Origin: Cryptomeria japonica
Lineage: Eukaryota > Streptophyta > Pinopsida > Cupressales > Cupressaceae
Assembly: GCF_030272615.1 (NCBI RefSeq)
Contig: NC_081411.1
Span: 829,578,160-829,642,159, forward strand
DNA length: 64,000 bases
Reading direction: 5' to 3'
Shown here: positions 13,500 through 25,034 of the stretch, one piece after another
Layout: each line of letters opens with the position of its first letter
Numbering within the stretch: the stretch's first letter is position 1
Made by a program: the position numbers and the translations under genes
The notes under the pieces: model-generated
Seen by the model: only the letters and a program-made list of their open reading frames with translations
Database searches by the model: none
What the model was told of the DNA's origin: nothing

Positions 13500-14178
13500 T
13501 AATTTATGTCTGGAGGGACTAATTGGTTTTGGAGTTCCTGCGAAACCTATTGGGCCACGTTTTGGAGGAAATCAATGTGTTCATGCAAGGAGCACCTTTT
13601 TTCTATTATGAGAATGATGCTTTTGCACCGAAGGATATTTGGAAGTCAATGTCCAAAAATTTCTATAGTGTGGAACCAGAGTTGGTGGACTCGAAGTAAT
13701 TTTCAGCTTTCAGAAGACCAAGAGGTTATGTACACAATCTCCTAATAGAAGGGCGATTTCAAGCATTACCTCTGCCCCCCATGACTATTCAGGAAGCACT
13801 TCCTCAAACAAAGGACTATTGGCCTCCATGGTATCGAAGAAAAAAATTGAAGCATAGACTCTAGATGATGTGGTGGTGTCCATGAAGAACTCTGCACTAT
13901 AATTGAAAATTCACGAGGGAAACTACAAGATAGTGAAGAGAAATACAATCTTGAAAATTGGGAAGAATGGATCTTGGTTTGGGTGGGGCCAAGTCAGGTG
14001 GCTCCTCTAGAGGTTGACGAGATAGAAATCATATTAGGATTTGAAAAAGATCACACTCGTGCAACTTCATGTGTGAGTGGTCGATTGTGGTGTTTGGGTA
14101 ATGCATTCCAAATAGATACAATTGCATTCCAAATGGGTAATGTCTTGATTAAAGACTTTTATCCTGATGGCATGCAAC
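13500..14178 (+). pseudogene. DRM2-like: DRM-type DNA methyltransferase fragment (sense arm)
   Basis: Conceptual translation with small frame slips matches the plant DOMAINS REARRANGED METHYLTRANSFERASE catalytic domain, which adds cytosine methylation under RNA-directed DNA methylation. Visible landmarks, in DRM order, are FFYYENDAFAPKDIW (motif VI, ENV-type; 13605-13650), EPELVDSK and RGYVHNLLIEGRF with ALPLPPMTIQEALP (13675-13790), ILVWVG...APLEVDEIEIILGF with HTR (13970-14055), and LGNAFQIDTIAF (motif X; 14096-14130), then FYPDG in the loop. There are in-frame stops (after VDSK at 13697 and after KHRL) and frame slips, so it cannot be translated whole. N-terminal UBA domains and catalytic motif IV (PCN) are not present. 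It is a captured fragment, not a gene. Confidence 0.85.
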
Positions 14179-14804
14179 TGTATCTATTTGGAATACATTA
14201 CCCGAACACCACAATCAATCACTCACACACGAAGTTCCACGAGTGTGATCTTTTTCAAATCCTAATATGATTTCTATCTCGTCAACCTCTAGAGGAGCCA
14301 CCTGACTTGGCCCCACCCAAACCAAGATCCATTCTTCCCACTTTTCAAGATTGTATTTCTCTTCACTATCTTGTAGTTTCCCTCGTGAATTTTCAATTAT
14401 AGTGCAGAGTTCTTCACGAAGGACACCACCACATCGTCTAGAGTCTATGCTTCAATTTTTTTCTTTGATCCCATGGAGGCCAATAGTCCTTTGTCTGAGG
14501 AAGTGCTTCCTAAATAGTCATGGGGGGGAGAGGTAATGCTTGAAATCGCCCTTCTATTGGGAGATTGTGTACATAACCTCTTCATCTTCTGAAAATTGAA
14601 AATTACTTTGAGTCCGCCAACTCTAGTTCCACACTATAGAAATTTTTGGATATTGACTTCCAAATATCCCTTAGTGCAAAAGCATCATTCTCATAATAGA
14701 AAAAAGGTGCTCCTTGCATGAACACATTGATTTCCTCCAAGCGTGGCCCAATAGGTTTCGTACGAACTCCAAAACCAGTTAGTCCCTCTGGACATAAATT
14801 AGAG
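14179..14804 (-). pseudogene. DRM2-like: DRM-type DNA methyltransferase fragment (antisense arm)
   Basis: Mirror copy of the DRM fragment at 13500-14120. In places it preserves the reading frame better: around 14690-14760 on the minus strand it reads PRLEEINVFMQGAPFFYYEN without the slip seen in the sense arm. Both arms keep ILVWVG and LGNAFQIDT-like motif X sequence. The two arms therefore decayed separately after an inverted duplication of one captured segment. Confidence 0.85.
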
Positions 14805-15647
14805 ACGTCACATCACACACTCTAGACATTGTTTATTTGTATTGCATACTCTCTATCTATTTATCACCCTTAAACACTTTCGTCTACCATTCTCCAATTT
14901 CTCTATTCTAGGCAGCTGATTAGCTTGTTTCCATGTCATTCAAGATAATGCCTGCTTGCTTTCTTTTAGGAAATTTGCTTGCACATGACTCTTCAACTTA
15001 TAAGTTCTACTTCTGTATAGATATAAATTTTAATTCACGCTCAGATAATAATTAAATAAAATAAGCATTTGTAATGAAAAGATTTAGTCATTCGATGTTA
15101 CATATTATTTGATGGAAAGATCCTAGATAATTCTTGGAGAAAGGAAACATCATTGATAATCATTTTTTGCAAATAACATTGAATCAAATAAATTAAAAAT
15201 GTTTCACATAATTTTTAAAAGTAGCACTTGTTCAATGCTTTTATGCACCGACGACAAAGCCGTTTGACCCACACCATTATCCATAATAGAAAAAATCAAT
15301 AAAATAGGCTATTATAAAGAATATATACAAAAATGTGAAAGAACATTAAATTACCATTACAAACCCATAAACCATTAAATAGTGAAAATAGATATAAATT
15401 TGTAAATGTCTCCCTACAAACACCACAACCATAACCAAAAAAAAAAAATTCTTACCCACAAAAACTAAGTAGCTAGTGAGTTGCAAGTCTACAACATCTC
15501 TCAGATGATCAAACCGTTTCTTAATTTTGTTCTTCTGATTAGTCAGTAGATTTAGTTGCATGTACAAGTTTTCTATTTGAATCCTTCTATTTCCCTATAT
15601 TTCAGACTTAATAAAATTCTCGTGAGTAGGAAATTGATTCAGGAGTT

Positions 15648-15836
15648 ATGTGTGAAGAATTTGGCAAAGTAAATGATGACAATCAAACTCAAATTTTATC
15701 TGTCTTGAAAGCCTTTTATCCTGATGGCACTAAATTAAAGTTCTTTCTCTATTTTCTGGTGATCTCGGGAGAAGAGGTTGCTTTGCATCGACCTGGGATA
15801 CATTTAACTTGTGTTGTATCTACGGAAATATGTATC
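15648..15836 (+). pseudogene. DRM2-like: DRM-type DNA methyltransferase fragment, motif I segment
   Basis: Reads as the continuation of the fragment at 13500-14178: ILSVLKAFYPDG corresponds to the segment between motif X and motif I, and EVALHRPGIH to the part just after motif I (FSGIGG in intact DRMs, here damaged by an indel near 15757). A possible splice acceptor (TTTCAG, near 15605) lies upstream, which would fit capture of genomic DNA with introns rather than cDNA; this is inference. Confidence 0.78.
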
Positions 15837-15931
15837 ATAGGTCGATGTAATGCAACCTCTACTCCACCAGTACTAGATAGAATAAAAAGTACTTTAATTT
15901 AATGCCATCAAGACAAAATGCTTTCAAGACA
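15701..15931. repeat. Short foldback of DRM motif I sequence
   Basis: Arms 15701-15803 and 15830-15931 pair around a 26-base loop. The outermost pair is TGTCTTGAAAG with CTTTCAAGACA; the innermost is GGGATACAT with ATGTATCAT. The sense arm encodes VLKAFYPDG, a slipped SLFSG, then EVALHRPGIHLTCVVSTE, matching the DRM stretch around SAM-binding motif I. The antisense arm, read on the minus strand, gives LSSTGGVEVALHRP. So the next piece of the same gene is also inverted. Arm length and loop size lie in the range of young plant microRNA precursors. Confidence 0.87.
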
Positions 15932-15936
15932 TATAT

Positions 15937-18900
15937 TAGGTATAAAAGGAAGCCTACCCTATCATTTGAAGGGGTTTAATAAAATCAATTCAATTCCAAG
16001 TGAACAGGCAATGAAGCATTCATCAAGAATTGAAGGAGAAATCACTATTGAACTTACCCCTGTGTCATATGACCATATGTTGGCTAGGCCCCACAATAAT
16101 TAGAAGATCCTAATTAATACTTTCTTAAACCTTGCATTGATCGTCACAATTTCACAGTGAGTTGATTTAATTAGTCCATTAGTGAGATTGGGAAAGAGTT
16201 TGGTATTGAGTTAGGTGTTGGTGGAAGGTTTAAGGAGGTACACTATCATCATAATTGATGTTAGAGAGTGTTGTGTGAATAAGAATGGTCACGAAAGGAG
16301 TGACTGTCCTAAGTGCTTGAGACTGTCAAAAAAAGTGAGTGTTGCAGTAGTGAATCTTCCTTTGACCTTTGTGTGTTTGGGAGGGTAAAGACCCACATAT
16401 CAACTATCTACTTTGACATCCTAGGATGGTGTCTAGCTCCTCTAAAACCTTGTGGGCACTCTATGTCTGATACTAACATATACATAACATGGGCCTCTCA
16501 TATAATCCTATGGTGTCTAGGCCCCACCATAATTAGAAGATCCTAATTACTAAAAATACTAGATTCTCCCCTAAAAGGTTTTTGAGTCATAGAAGGCCTA
16601 GCTTGGTAGCCCTATAGTCTCTCATACCTAAAATGAGAGACTTTGCCATAGCTGGTTACAAACTTCTCTCATGCCTCTTGTGTCCTCCCATGTACCTCCT
16701 TTTCCATAAGAGACTTTTCCATAGCAACCCTAAAGTCATTTGGATTGGCCATGTGTAGGAAAACTGAAATTTTGGGCTTTCCACCCCTAATGAAACAATT
16801 GACAAGTAACTTGTCTTGAATGTAATATACAAACTACAAGAACTCCAAAAACTAACTCTCATGTTGAGCCACTATGAAACCTTATTATGTAAATTGTGAA
16901 ACTCATCTATGCATCTCTGTCAAAAAGATTTTAAAATAGAACACACTTTGAAGCACTCCAAAATGGTATCTGGAGAGGGTTTCCAATGTGAGTTGGTACA
17001 TTTTATCCTCCCAGTACCACAAGGTGGAATCAAGTCCTCTCAAAAATTGCATTGAAAATTATGCCTTTAAGTTGCTCACATATAGATGCAACCCAAAGCA
17101 TAAGTCCAAGCTAAGTAACCAAGACTTAACTTCAATGCCATTTGTGGATCAAAAAAATGTAGAGGATTGGAGATGAAACAACTCTTGAATATGATCCTTT
17201 GGCTCATGATATGTGCTTGCTATAGTCTATACCTCTTGTATTTATGCATGATGAGGCTAGGTAATGTGTGTTGATCCATATTCTATCTCCTCTATGTGTA
17301 TTTCCCAAATTCAAGGCGAACTCCTAATAAGCTCCCAAGATGCAAGTATATGCTCCTCTACTACAAGTGGATCCTCATGGCTTGTAAGATTTGAGGTCCA
17401 TACTCGGGCTACTCATCTTGGTGAAAACTCTCAAAGTGATATGACCCTTCCTTCCATTTCCTACACCCTATTTTCTAGCCCACACCTCATAACCTTTACC
17501 TCACTTCCTATCATTATTACCTTCCATCTAAATTTCATATCCCCTATCTTAACCTCCTCCACTTTCCTACATCCTATCCTAAACCTTAACCTCATACACA
17601 CTTACTTTTACTTCACCTACCTAACCCCATTCCATCCTTCACATCCTTAATTTATCTACCCCCATTCACTTTCCTACCTTCCAAACCCCTAACATATCCT
17701 AACTTACTCTTTCACCATTACATCCTTCATCACTTACCTCCCTACCTTATCCTAACCCACACCTCATAACCTTATACCTCTCAGCTTCCATTTTATACCA
17801 CCTTCCTAATGGTACACTTATGCTCCCTTCCAAAACACTGACAAGCCATTGATCATTCCCTAGTCAAGGCTGCCCCTGAAACCATTGTACATATTCACCT
17901 CAATTTGAGTAGTAGTAGATATCAGAGCATAGAGAAATGAAGGACAACTATAGTAGTAGTTGCCCATAGGATCATGAAATGGATCTATCACTAAGGCTTC
18001 TTTCTTTGTTGCCTATGCTGGATGAAGGGAAGCAGTGAGGAACAACTAACACCTCTCCTTGCAGGGGTTCCCCATTCTAGATGGAAGCTCACCTTCACTG
18101 CTTCAGATTCTGGGATAACCTTCATTCAATGTGCAGTGTAGGTTAGGGTCATTGATCTTGGTCACTTCACTAGTCATGTCTACGATAAAAATGATCAATT
18201 GATCGATGGTTTATTAGCTAAATGGATGTTGCTCGCTTCTACAGTCATGTCTGTGAGAACAATGATAAATGGAGAGAGGGGTTATGTTGGGGCCCCTACT
18301 ATTCTATGGTGGAAGAAGATCTATTCCATTTGATTTTTTCCTAGTTGTAGGATCGATCCAAATTTGTTATGCTCCATCCTGGGGAAGAGGGATTGAAGCT
18401 GGTCCAAAGGATGGAGGTAGTTCACCCCCAGTTGAGGAAGTTAGGTTCTCGACAGTTCAGTTGAAGGGAGGGAGGGTCTTAGGGAACCCCACTTAATTCA
18501 ATTTCGTTACCCCACTGGATTGTTCTCGCTCATTGCCGGGGGTGAGGCTATCCTTCATACCTAACTAATTTGGATGGTAAGAGTAGACTAATCAGAGAGG
18601 TTAGGTAGTTCAACTGGTGCTTGGAAGGAAGCTAAATAAATGAGAAACGGCTTCACTAGAGAGCAATGTTACCAGGGGGTGTGGGTAGGCCTTCATTGTC
18701 ATTGGATTATTCTCCCTCATTATCAGTTTAAATCCTAAACCCATACACCCCTAACAAAATGCCAAACAGCTTACAAATGGGCCCAAAACATGCCCTTATT
18801 ACATTAAATAATGCACAGACTTGAAAATGCCCCTAAACAGATGACAAACAAAAAAACATAACAAAATTCCTACCATGAAGCTGGAAAGTTTATCATTGCC

Positions 18901-19040
18901 TGGTATCCTGGTATAGATGCTCCTGCAGCACCACTTCATTCCACAACTAGTTCTCTACAGAGGCGGGATTTTGTAATGGTAGAGGCAAGATGAAGTAATG
19001 GCAGAGATCGATGGGATGAAGATGCGGGATTTATGAAATG
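15937..19040. other. CACTA-1 right half, unidentified
   Basis: Contains a direct repeat of GGCCCCAC(A/C)ATAATTAGAAGATCCTAATTA (near 16087 and 16518), a pyrimidine-rich tract (17440-17830), and short frames such as the one at 18269-18496 (75 codons) with no family resemblance. I cannot tell whether these are other captured host fragments. Confidence 0.5.
17440..17830. repeat. Pyrimidine-rich low-complexity tract
   Basis: About 390 bases of degenerate CCTTCC/CCTAACC/CTCATAACCTT words with very few G residues. The open frame across it (17264-17650) is a by-product of composition. Confidence 0.8.
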
Positions 19041-20578
19041 ACTTGGTCTTTTCTTGTTTTTTTGAAGTAATGCACGTGATCATCAGAATTTCAATAAACA
19101 CAGGCACTTTTTCTTTAAAAAACCCAAATGTCATTGCCAATTCCTTCTCCGTCAAAACCAAATGTTGCATTATCGTCGAAATTTCGATGAAATCGGGCAT
19201 TTTTTCAAAAAAAGTCAAATTTGATCACAATATTCCTTCTCCATCGGAATTTTAGGCCAAATATATTAGTGGCAAGTTTAATTTCTATATTCACTTTTGT
19301 TTAAAGTAATGGTAAGGCCTTGTTATGTTTGTTTGGACCCTGTCGTTTGGTTGATTTGGGGTACCTATTTATGTCTTTGGTCTCTAGTTTGGCTGTTGCC
19401 TTGTGATGGTGTTATAACTGGTCTTGTTCTTTATGCAGGTGTCAAGTGATGATTTGTGGTTGACCAGGTCTCTAGTTAGAGTACTGTCGGGAAATGGACC
19501 TTGTATTAGCTTTAATATGTTCAGTTGGATCTGTTCTATGTAGGGATCATTTATGTAATTATTGACCGATGTGGTTGGTTTTTTATTGGTATGGTTCGGC
19601 TCGATGACAGGAATGTAAATGATGTGAAACTTATGTACACTTAACTTATTTAAATGATCAGAGGGGTCTTGCAGTTGAGAAGACTCAGAGATGTAGCCCT
19701 TTAGGGGTGAACTCCGATATCACTTGGGTGTTATGTGTTGCTTTTGTTCTTATGTTTCATGTTTAATGTTAGCATGTATGGATGGCATTTTGATAGAATG
19801 TGTAAGTGGATTAGATGAGTTTCATTCTAAATGCATGTACACAGTCATCTCTTAATGTAGTAAAGTGGTTAATGAAAGAGTGTAGTTTGATTAGAAGAAT
19901 GAATTTTATTATTGTTAATAAAAGTAAGTATGCATGAAAAGTTCTCATTAGTTATGATGAAATTATATTGCATTTTGGAACAAGATGCATGGCATATGTT
20001 TAATGTAAAATTGAATGTAATGGATGGTTAAAAATTATTGGATAAACTCATCATGTTACCTATATTGTAATTCTAATGGATGAACCTCATTTGGTTATTT
20101 ATATTTTAATCTTAATAAATGAACTTCATCATATTAGATGTATTTTAACTAAAATGGATGAACTCATCAAGTTAACCATATTTTTTAACCTTAATGGATG
20201 AATTCATATGTTATCTATGGTTTAACTTTAATGGGTAAATTTCCTCATGTTAGACTCATCTTCAACCATAATGGAGGAGCACATCCTATTATCTATAATT
20301 TTAAATTACCAAATAAATTATATCCTTGGTTAAAGTAATAACGTGAAATTAAGTTAACCTGTTTTATTAGGTCAGATGTCATGAGTTGAGTTAGATGTTA
20401 AGTTATGTAATCATGCTAGGAAACTCCTTAGGTTTTGTTTAAGTCTTTCACTGTGTTATCGAAGCTTTTGATAACTCATTGTATCTTTATGCTATGTCTT
20501 ATTTAAAATAAAAAAAAATTGCACTCCATTTGTGTGTTTTAGCTGTATCCCTTTGGGTTTTTCTGGTGGGGCATTACA

Positions 20579-21045
20579 TGTTATCTTATTAAATGCAGTA
20601 ATATGGATCATGGAGAATGTAGGTTGGTATAATGGAAAGTATTGATTAATTTCTAATGCAATTAATGTATGTAAGGAAATTAGATGCATGAATTATGTTT
20701 TAAATGCATGATTGAACGAAGTGTATGGTTAAATTGTAATGGATGAACTTAACCATGTTATCTATATTTTTAACCTACCAAAAGAATTTATCCTTGTTTA
20801 AAGTATTATTATGTCATTAAGTTAATCAACTTAATTATATTAATTAGCATGAGTTGAGTTAAGTGTTGAATCAAGTAATCACATTGGGAAACTCTTTAGG
20901 CGTTAGTTAAGTTTTCCGTTGTGTCATGTGAACTTAATGATAATTGAATATATAATTATTCTATTTAAACTTTTAAGAAAAATATTTGCACTCTATTCTT
21001 GTGTTTTAGCTTTATCCCTTCGGGGTTTCCTGGTGGGGCATTACA
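20579..21045 (+). repeat. LARD-B 5' LTR, part right of LARD-A
   Basis: Continues the sequence broken at base 50 and ends GGTGGGGCATTACA at 21045. It matches 35085-35543 closely. Confidence 0.88.
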
Positions 21046-24000
21046 TTTGGTATCAGAGCCAATGTTGCAAACACTGTTATCTCTGGTGTCTCTTGTGCCC
21101 TTAGTTGGTGTGAGGTGTATAGACCTTATGTTGTATGCTTTTTCTCCTATTGTATGTGTGTGATTGAGGCATAGGATCTTGAAGATCTTAAGGAATTGTG
21201 CTCTGTTCTTTTTGCATATTCTTTCAAGAAAACATTAATTGTGTGTAACATGTGTGTTCACACCTTGCTGTCACCTTCTTGATGTTGATGCTTTTGAGTG
21301 ATTTTATGTGCTTTGTTTCTTATTAGATATCTTGTTCTATTATTTATCTTATTCTGAGAGAGAGTCGTATGTATCTCCCTTTTTTATTTTTGTACTCTTT
21401 AGACTAACCCATTGGGTTGGTCAGTGCTTGTTTGGAATCTGAAAGTATGAAATGTGCTTGTATTAATATTATGATCTAGCTTAGTGTTGTTAACTTGAAG
21501 GAGTTGCGTGGTAGATGTTTAATGCTTATAATGTAGCGAATTGAATGTTCATCATCCTTCCTTCTCTTTCCCTCTAGAAATTAAAATATTGTTATAAATG
21601 TATTTATCACTTAAGTAAGTTTTCTAATTGCAAGAGAAAGGTTGTGACTTCTGTGTATTTAGATAATAATAGGGCTATGGGTTTAAAAGATCATAATGGT
21701 TATTGGGAGGAAATTGTATGTTTTTCATACAAGAATTCACCATATGTGTTGTAAGAAGTAACATAATGGAAATTCTATCTTAGGTAATGTGTGATTCTGT
21801 ACAAATAGCGGATATGTGAAACTGCCTTGTTGTAATAAGTTGTGTGAAAGGGAACATGTTATAGTGGCTCAGAGTGTGTTAATGTGTTCCATGAAAGATT
21901 TCTTTATGTGTTTCATAATATTGACTCAATTGAGGACCTATTTGAAAAATGCTACACTGAACTTGCTTTTGGATATATATAATTGACTTAGCATCAATAG
22001 AAAGTGAAAATGAAAAGTTTGTTTGATGTGCATGCATTAATATGTGTTATTTAGTTGTTAGCTCCTCGTTTACCTTCTTATCGTATTTTGATTTTTCAAT
22101 GAAAAGTTGTAGATTATGATATGTTTTGTATTAATTAAGAGTAGTGAGTGTTCACAAGAGGTTTTGCATGAACAAAAGATTGGCTGTTTTGATTTCTATT
22201 GTTTGGAAAATTAGGACATTTTGTTGCAACCATAATATTTGGAAATGTCATGTTTAGGCCAATTGGCATTCTTCTAAAATGGTAGTGAAATGAAAACTGT
22301 TCAATTAAGATGACAGGCTTATAGTGATAAATTTTATCATGTTGTGTGATCTTGTTAATCTTGTGCATATGTATGAAATAGGTTGATTATAAAATTCTCT
22401 TCCCCTTCTATTTACCTAGATTATAAGATTTTTAGAAATGCTACTAAAGAATGCATTTATTTAAATAGAATGTATATAAAGCATATGAAATTATATTTTT
22501 GCATTTTGGCTTCATATGGAAAGATGAAAGTCTTAAGCTTCAGAAAGGAAATTTGCATGTTTAGTAATGTGAATATAGATGCTTAGTGGAATTAGTGAAA
22601 GATATAGGAATGACTTTATGTCCTTATGTAATTTTGAATTCTAAATAATTTCAGTGCTTGTGTCTAGAATAAATTTTACTCAGTTATTCATGTGGGAAGC
22701 ATAATGAAGACCTTCCTTTAGTAGATGATAGTATACTAAAAAGTACTCCCCGTAAATGTGAATAAACTAGTACTAGTGCTTTCGTTGTGTATTGTAAGAA
22801 ACCCGTGCTTACTTTAAGTGCCCATGGGATGGTGAAGTAATCAACCATGGAGGATATGTTTACTTATGAGTATGGAAAACCATACTGTTTATGTGATGTT
22901 GCTTATTTGTTACCCTTCTAAGTACCAAACTGCGGGTTGTTGGTACTTCAGTATGTTAAGGGGTAGTATTAGAAGTCACTGTTCCTTGAATAGTATGGAT
23001 CGGCATATGAGTAATGTCGGCGCGAAGTGACTTTAGATTCTCTATTTCGAGGAAAAATTTAGTTATTTAATGAACTGTATTAAAGGTGTACTCAATACTT
23101 TCCCTTTTGATGAACCAATTTATAAGGTTTATGTGTGCCAACCTATTCCTCTCTTTTATTTGAGCATTTTGATGGCAGTTCTTGAGCATAGTGATGGTGT
23201 ATGTTGGAGGATCTTTTTGCCTTGTCTTTGTGAAAGGTATGTGATTTCCACATGGGCTACTAGTTGTCAGGCGTTGGTAGACATGTGGGTGGACCTTATC
23301 CATGAGTACTACTGGCTTACGATGAGTATCTTGAGAGGTACGTCACTATGCAGGATTGGACCTACACGTGCCTTTTTTCTGCAAGGTACACTACCATGTG
23401 GGATACATCCATTGTGTGTCTTCTCCGCTTGGAGTATTGCCATGCCACGTGATGACGTGATGCAGGGTGATGTCAAGGTTCTCACTGCCATGCCGTGTGG
23501 ATGTGTGACTAGGCCACACCACATGATGAGCTACTATGATAGCTAGATGATTGTTCTCTCCTTCCTCGTTGGTGGCTAGATGCTAGTCACATAGTGATGT
23601 TATGTGCAATTATAATATTCTTATTTATTTCTTTGTGGACCAGAATTTTTTTCTATTTTGACTTTGAAGGTTTAGCCACGATCTTGCGATCTTTTGCTTA
23701 CTTGATTTGGTGTTGCAATTTTGGATTATTTTCTTGCCTTACTGTTGGAATTGATGATTTATTATCTTTATTCATCTGTATTTTGGTGCCTAAACAGGTT
23801 TATCTTTATTGTTTTTGTATGCTAGTCTTGTGTTGAAATGTGAATTCCTCTCCAAGGACGTATGAGACGGTCTTGGTTGAGTGTATACAAGGAAGTAGAT
23901 GTAGGGAACATTGAGGATAGGGGTGTGTGAGGCTGTGATACAGCTAGGCTCCACTACCTACCTATGTGTGGTGACTATCTCTTGGAGGATAACCACCTTA

Positions 24001-24738
24001 CTCAACAAGGGATGTTCACGAGGGTCTTGTATGGAAGGTAGCATAGGTATGGTGTGCCCTAGCACCATCAAGCCCTTGAGTGAGATATTGGATATTTGTG
24101 ATCATGCTATTTGTTCTGAGATCAGGCACAAGGATGTGATGTTGATCGTGCATATTATCTATGACCAAGCATTAGACATGCTCACATGTGGCCTTATGAG
24201 TTGTACATTCTAGTTATGTGGATGGATATTTATGTGGAATCTTGGAGAAAAATGTGTTATTTTGTCACTATGTTATGGGACATAGTCTTTGGAAAGATTT
24301 TTATATGCTTGGCAAGTGTAAGAAATTGTGTTATTTATGTTGCTCTTATTCATGAAAGTTAACTTGGTTGTAGAATTTGAAATTTGAAGTTAGTTCTATG
24401 CATATTTTCTTGTCATATTTGGTAGATGAGTATGGTAATTGTTGTTTACCTCTTTTAATACTTTAATTTGGTGAGATGAAAGGAAGAAAATTCTCATTTC
24501 ACTGCTATGATTATAGATAGTTCCTTGAATCTTATAAGAAATGTATGAATTTGGATGTATTTTACCATTGGATAATGGCATTCGTAGAGGTTTTAGCAAC
24601 AATGTTTCATTTATTTGTGAAAAGATTCATAAGTACAATTTGATATTTGTTAAGTATGTTTCAGGGCTAATGCGTGCGACATGTTTTCCTTCTAGCATTG
24701 CAACTTCCAAGAGTAAGTCGAAACCTAGAGGGGGAGGA
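21046..24738 (+). other. LARD-B interior, no recognisable coding sequence
   Basis: The 3.7-kb interior is homologous to the LARD-A interior with many substitutions and small indels. The longest frame (23070-23546, 158 codons) overlaps the GC-rich island at 23325-23550 and is broken in LARD-A, so I do not call it a gene. It ends in the polypurine tract AGAGGGGGAGGA (24727-24738). Confidence 0.8.
21048..21059 (+). other. LARD-B primer binding site
   Basis: TGGTATCAGAGC two bases after the LTR end, complementary to initiator tRNA-Met. Confidence 0.92.
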
Positions 24739-25034
24739 TGTAGTACCCTTGCCCTAATCAGATTTTAAATTCTGGTTTTCCCTTTGTTGATTTACCATGA
24801 TGAAATGTTATAGTCAGATATTATGATTATTGTGTGTACCTGCAAATGTGGTTTTCACATCAATTCTTATGTAAGTTTATTTGTTCTTCTGGTTCGTGTT
24901 TTTAATCTTGGGCTAATGCTTTCATTAAATATATATGTATGCATGTGTGGTTCATGATTGCAGGAGATTACATGTATAGTACCGCATAGGTATAAGGTTC
25001 GTCTCCACCTGGATTCACAGGTTTGAGTGTACCT

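Larger units (their letters stand above)
13023..15281. repeat. Large inverted repeat (about 1.1-kb arms, 58-base loop) inside CACTA-1
   Basis: Left arm 13023-14120 pairs with right arm 14179-15281 almost end to end, with a few percent mismatch. Sample pair: AATAGATACA at 14111-14120 with TGTATCTATT at 14179-14188. The inner roughly 620 bases of each arm (13500-14120 and 14179-14804) are DRM coding sequence. The outer 0.45 kb is non-coding, possibly intron or flank of the captured gene. A transcript across it would fold into a very long double-stranded RNA, a typical source of 21-24 nt siRNAs. Confidence 0.9.
12708..19271. mobile_element. CACTA-1: non-autonomous CACTA (En/Spm) transposon carrying DRM methyltransferase fragments
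   Basis: Left terminus is CACTAGTACATTTGGGCC. The right terminus, read inwards on the minus strand, is CACTAATATATTTGGCC. The flanks are GCA at 12705-12707 and 19272-19274, the 3-bp target duplication expected of CACTA elements. The other LTR of the host element has the empty site. Subterminal DNA is rich in CCGATG/CGACGG words on the left and has an approximately 85-bp tandem repeat on the right (19078-19250). No transposase is present, so it depends on an autonomous relative. The cargo is two inverted duplications of a DRM-type DNA methyltransferase (13023-15281, 15701-15931), a pyrimidine-rich tract, and about 3 kb with nothing I recognise. This is a gene-capturing 'Pack-CACTA' arrangement. 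Confidence 0.92.
51..20578 (+). mobile_element. LARD-A: complete non-coding LTR retrotransposon nested in LARD-B
   Basis: 5' LTR is 51-6255, interior 6256-10085, 3' LTR 10086-20578. Both LTRs start TGTAGTGCCCCTACCC and end GGGGCATTACA; flanks are TGTTA/TGTTA. After subtracting later insertions (the solo LTR at 753-2908 with its duplicated target, and CACTA at 12708-19271 with its duplicated target) the LTRs are about 4.04 and 3.93 kb. In a 220-base sample from the start the LTRs differ at roughly 5% of positions, so the element is not new. No reading frame resembles gag or pol. This fits the LARD class: structurally complete but non-autonomous. Superfamily is probably Ty3/gypsy because of the large LTRs, but without coding sequence that is inference. 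Confidence 0.9.
10086..20578 (+). repeat. LARD-A 3' LTR (contains the CACTA insertion)
   Basis: LTR sequence is 10086-12707 and 19275-20578, with GCA duplicated on either side of the CACTA element at 12708-19271. The (TA)n tract is short here and the solo LTR is absent. It is followed by the target duplication TGTTA. Confidence 0.9.

Noticed and set aside
13974-14270. 98-codon frame crossing the hairpin loop
   Set aside because: Its first half is genuine DRM sequence but the second half is the antisense arm read in the wrong direction; not one protein.
18269-18496. 75-codon frame in CACTA-1 that might be another captured gene
   Set aside because: No motif I can name and no exon borders; left as unidentified.
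19043-19255. Overlapping plus and minus frames at the right end of CACTA-1
   Set aside because: They arise from the approximately 85-bp subterminal tandem repeat.
23070-23546. 158-codon frame in the LARD-B interior
   Set aside because: The homologous stretch of LARD-A is broken by stops and an approximately 90-base difference, and there is no domain resemblance.
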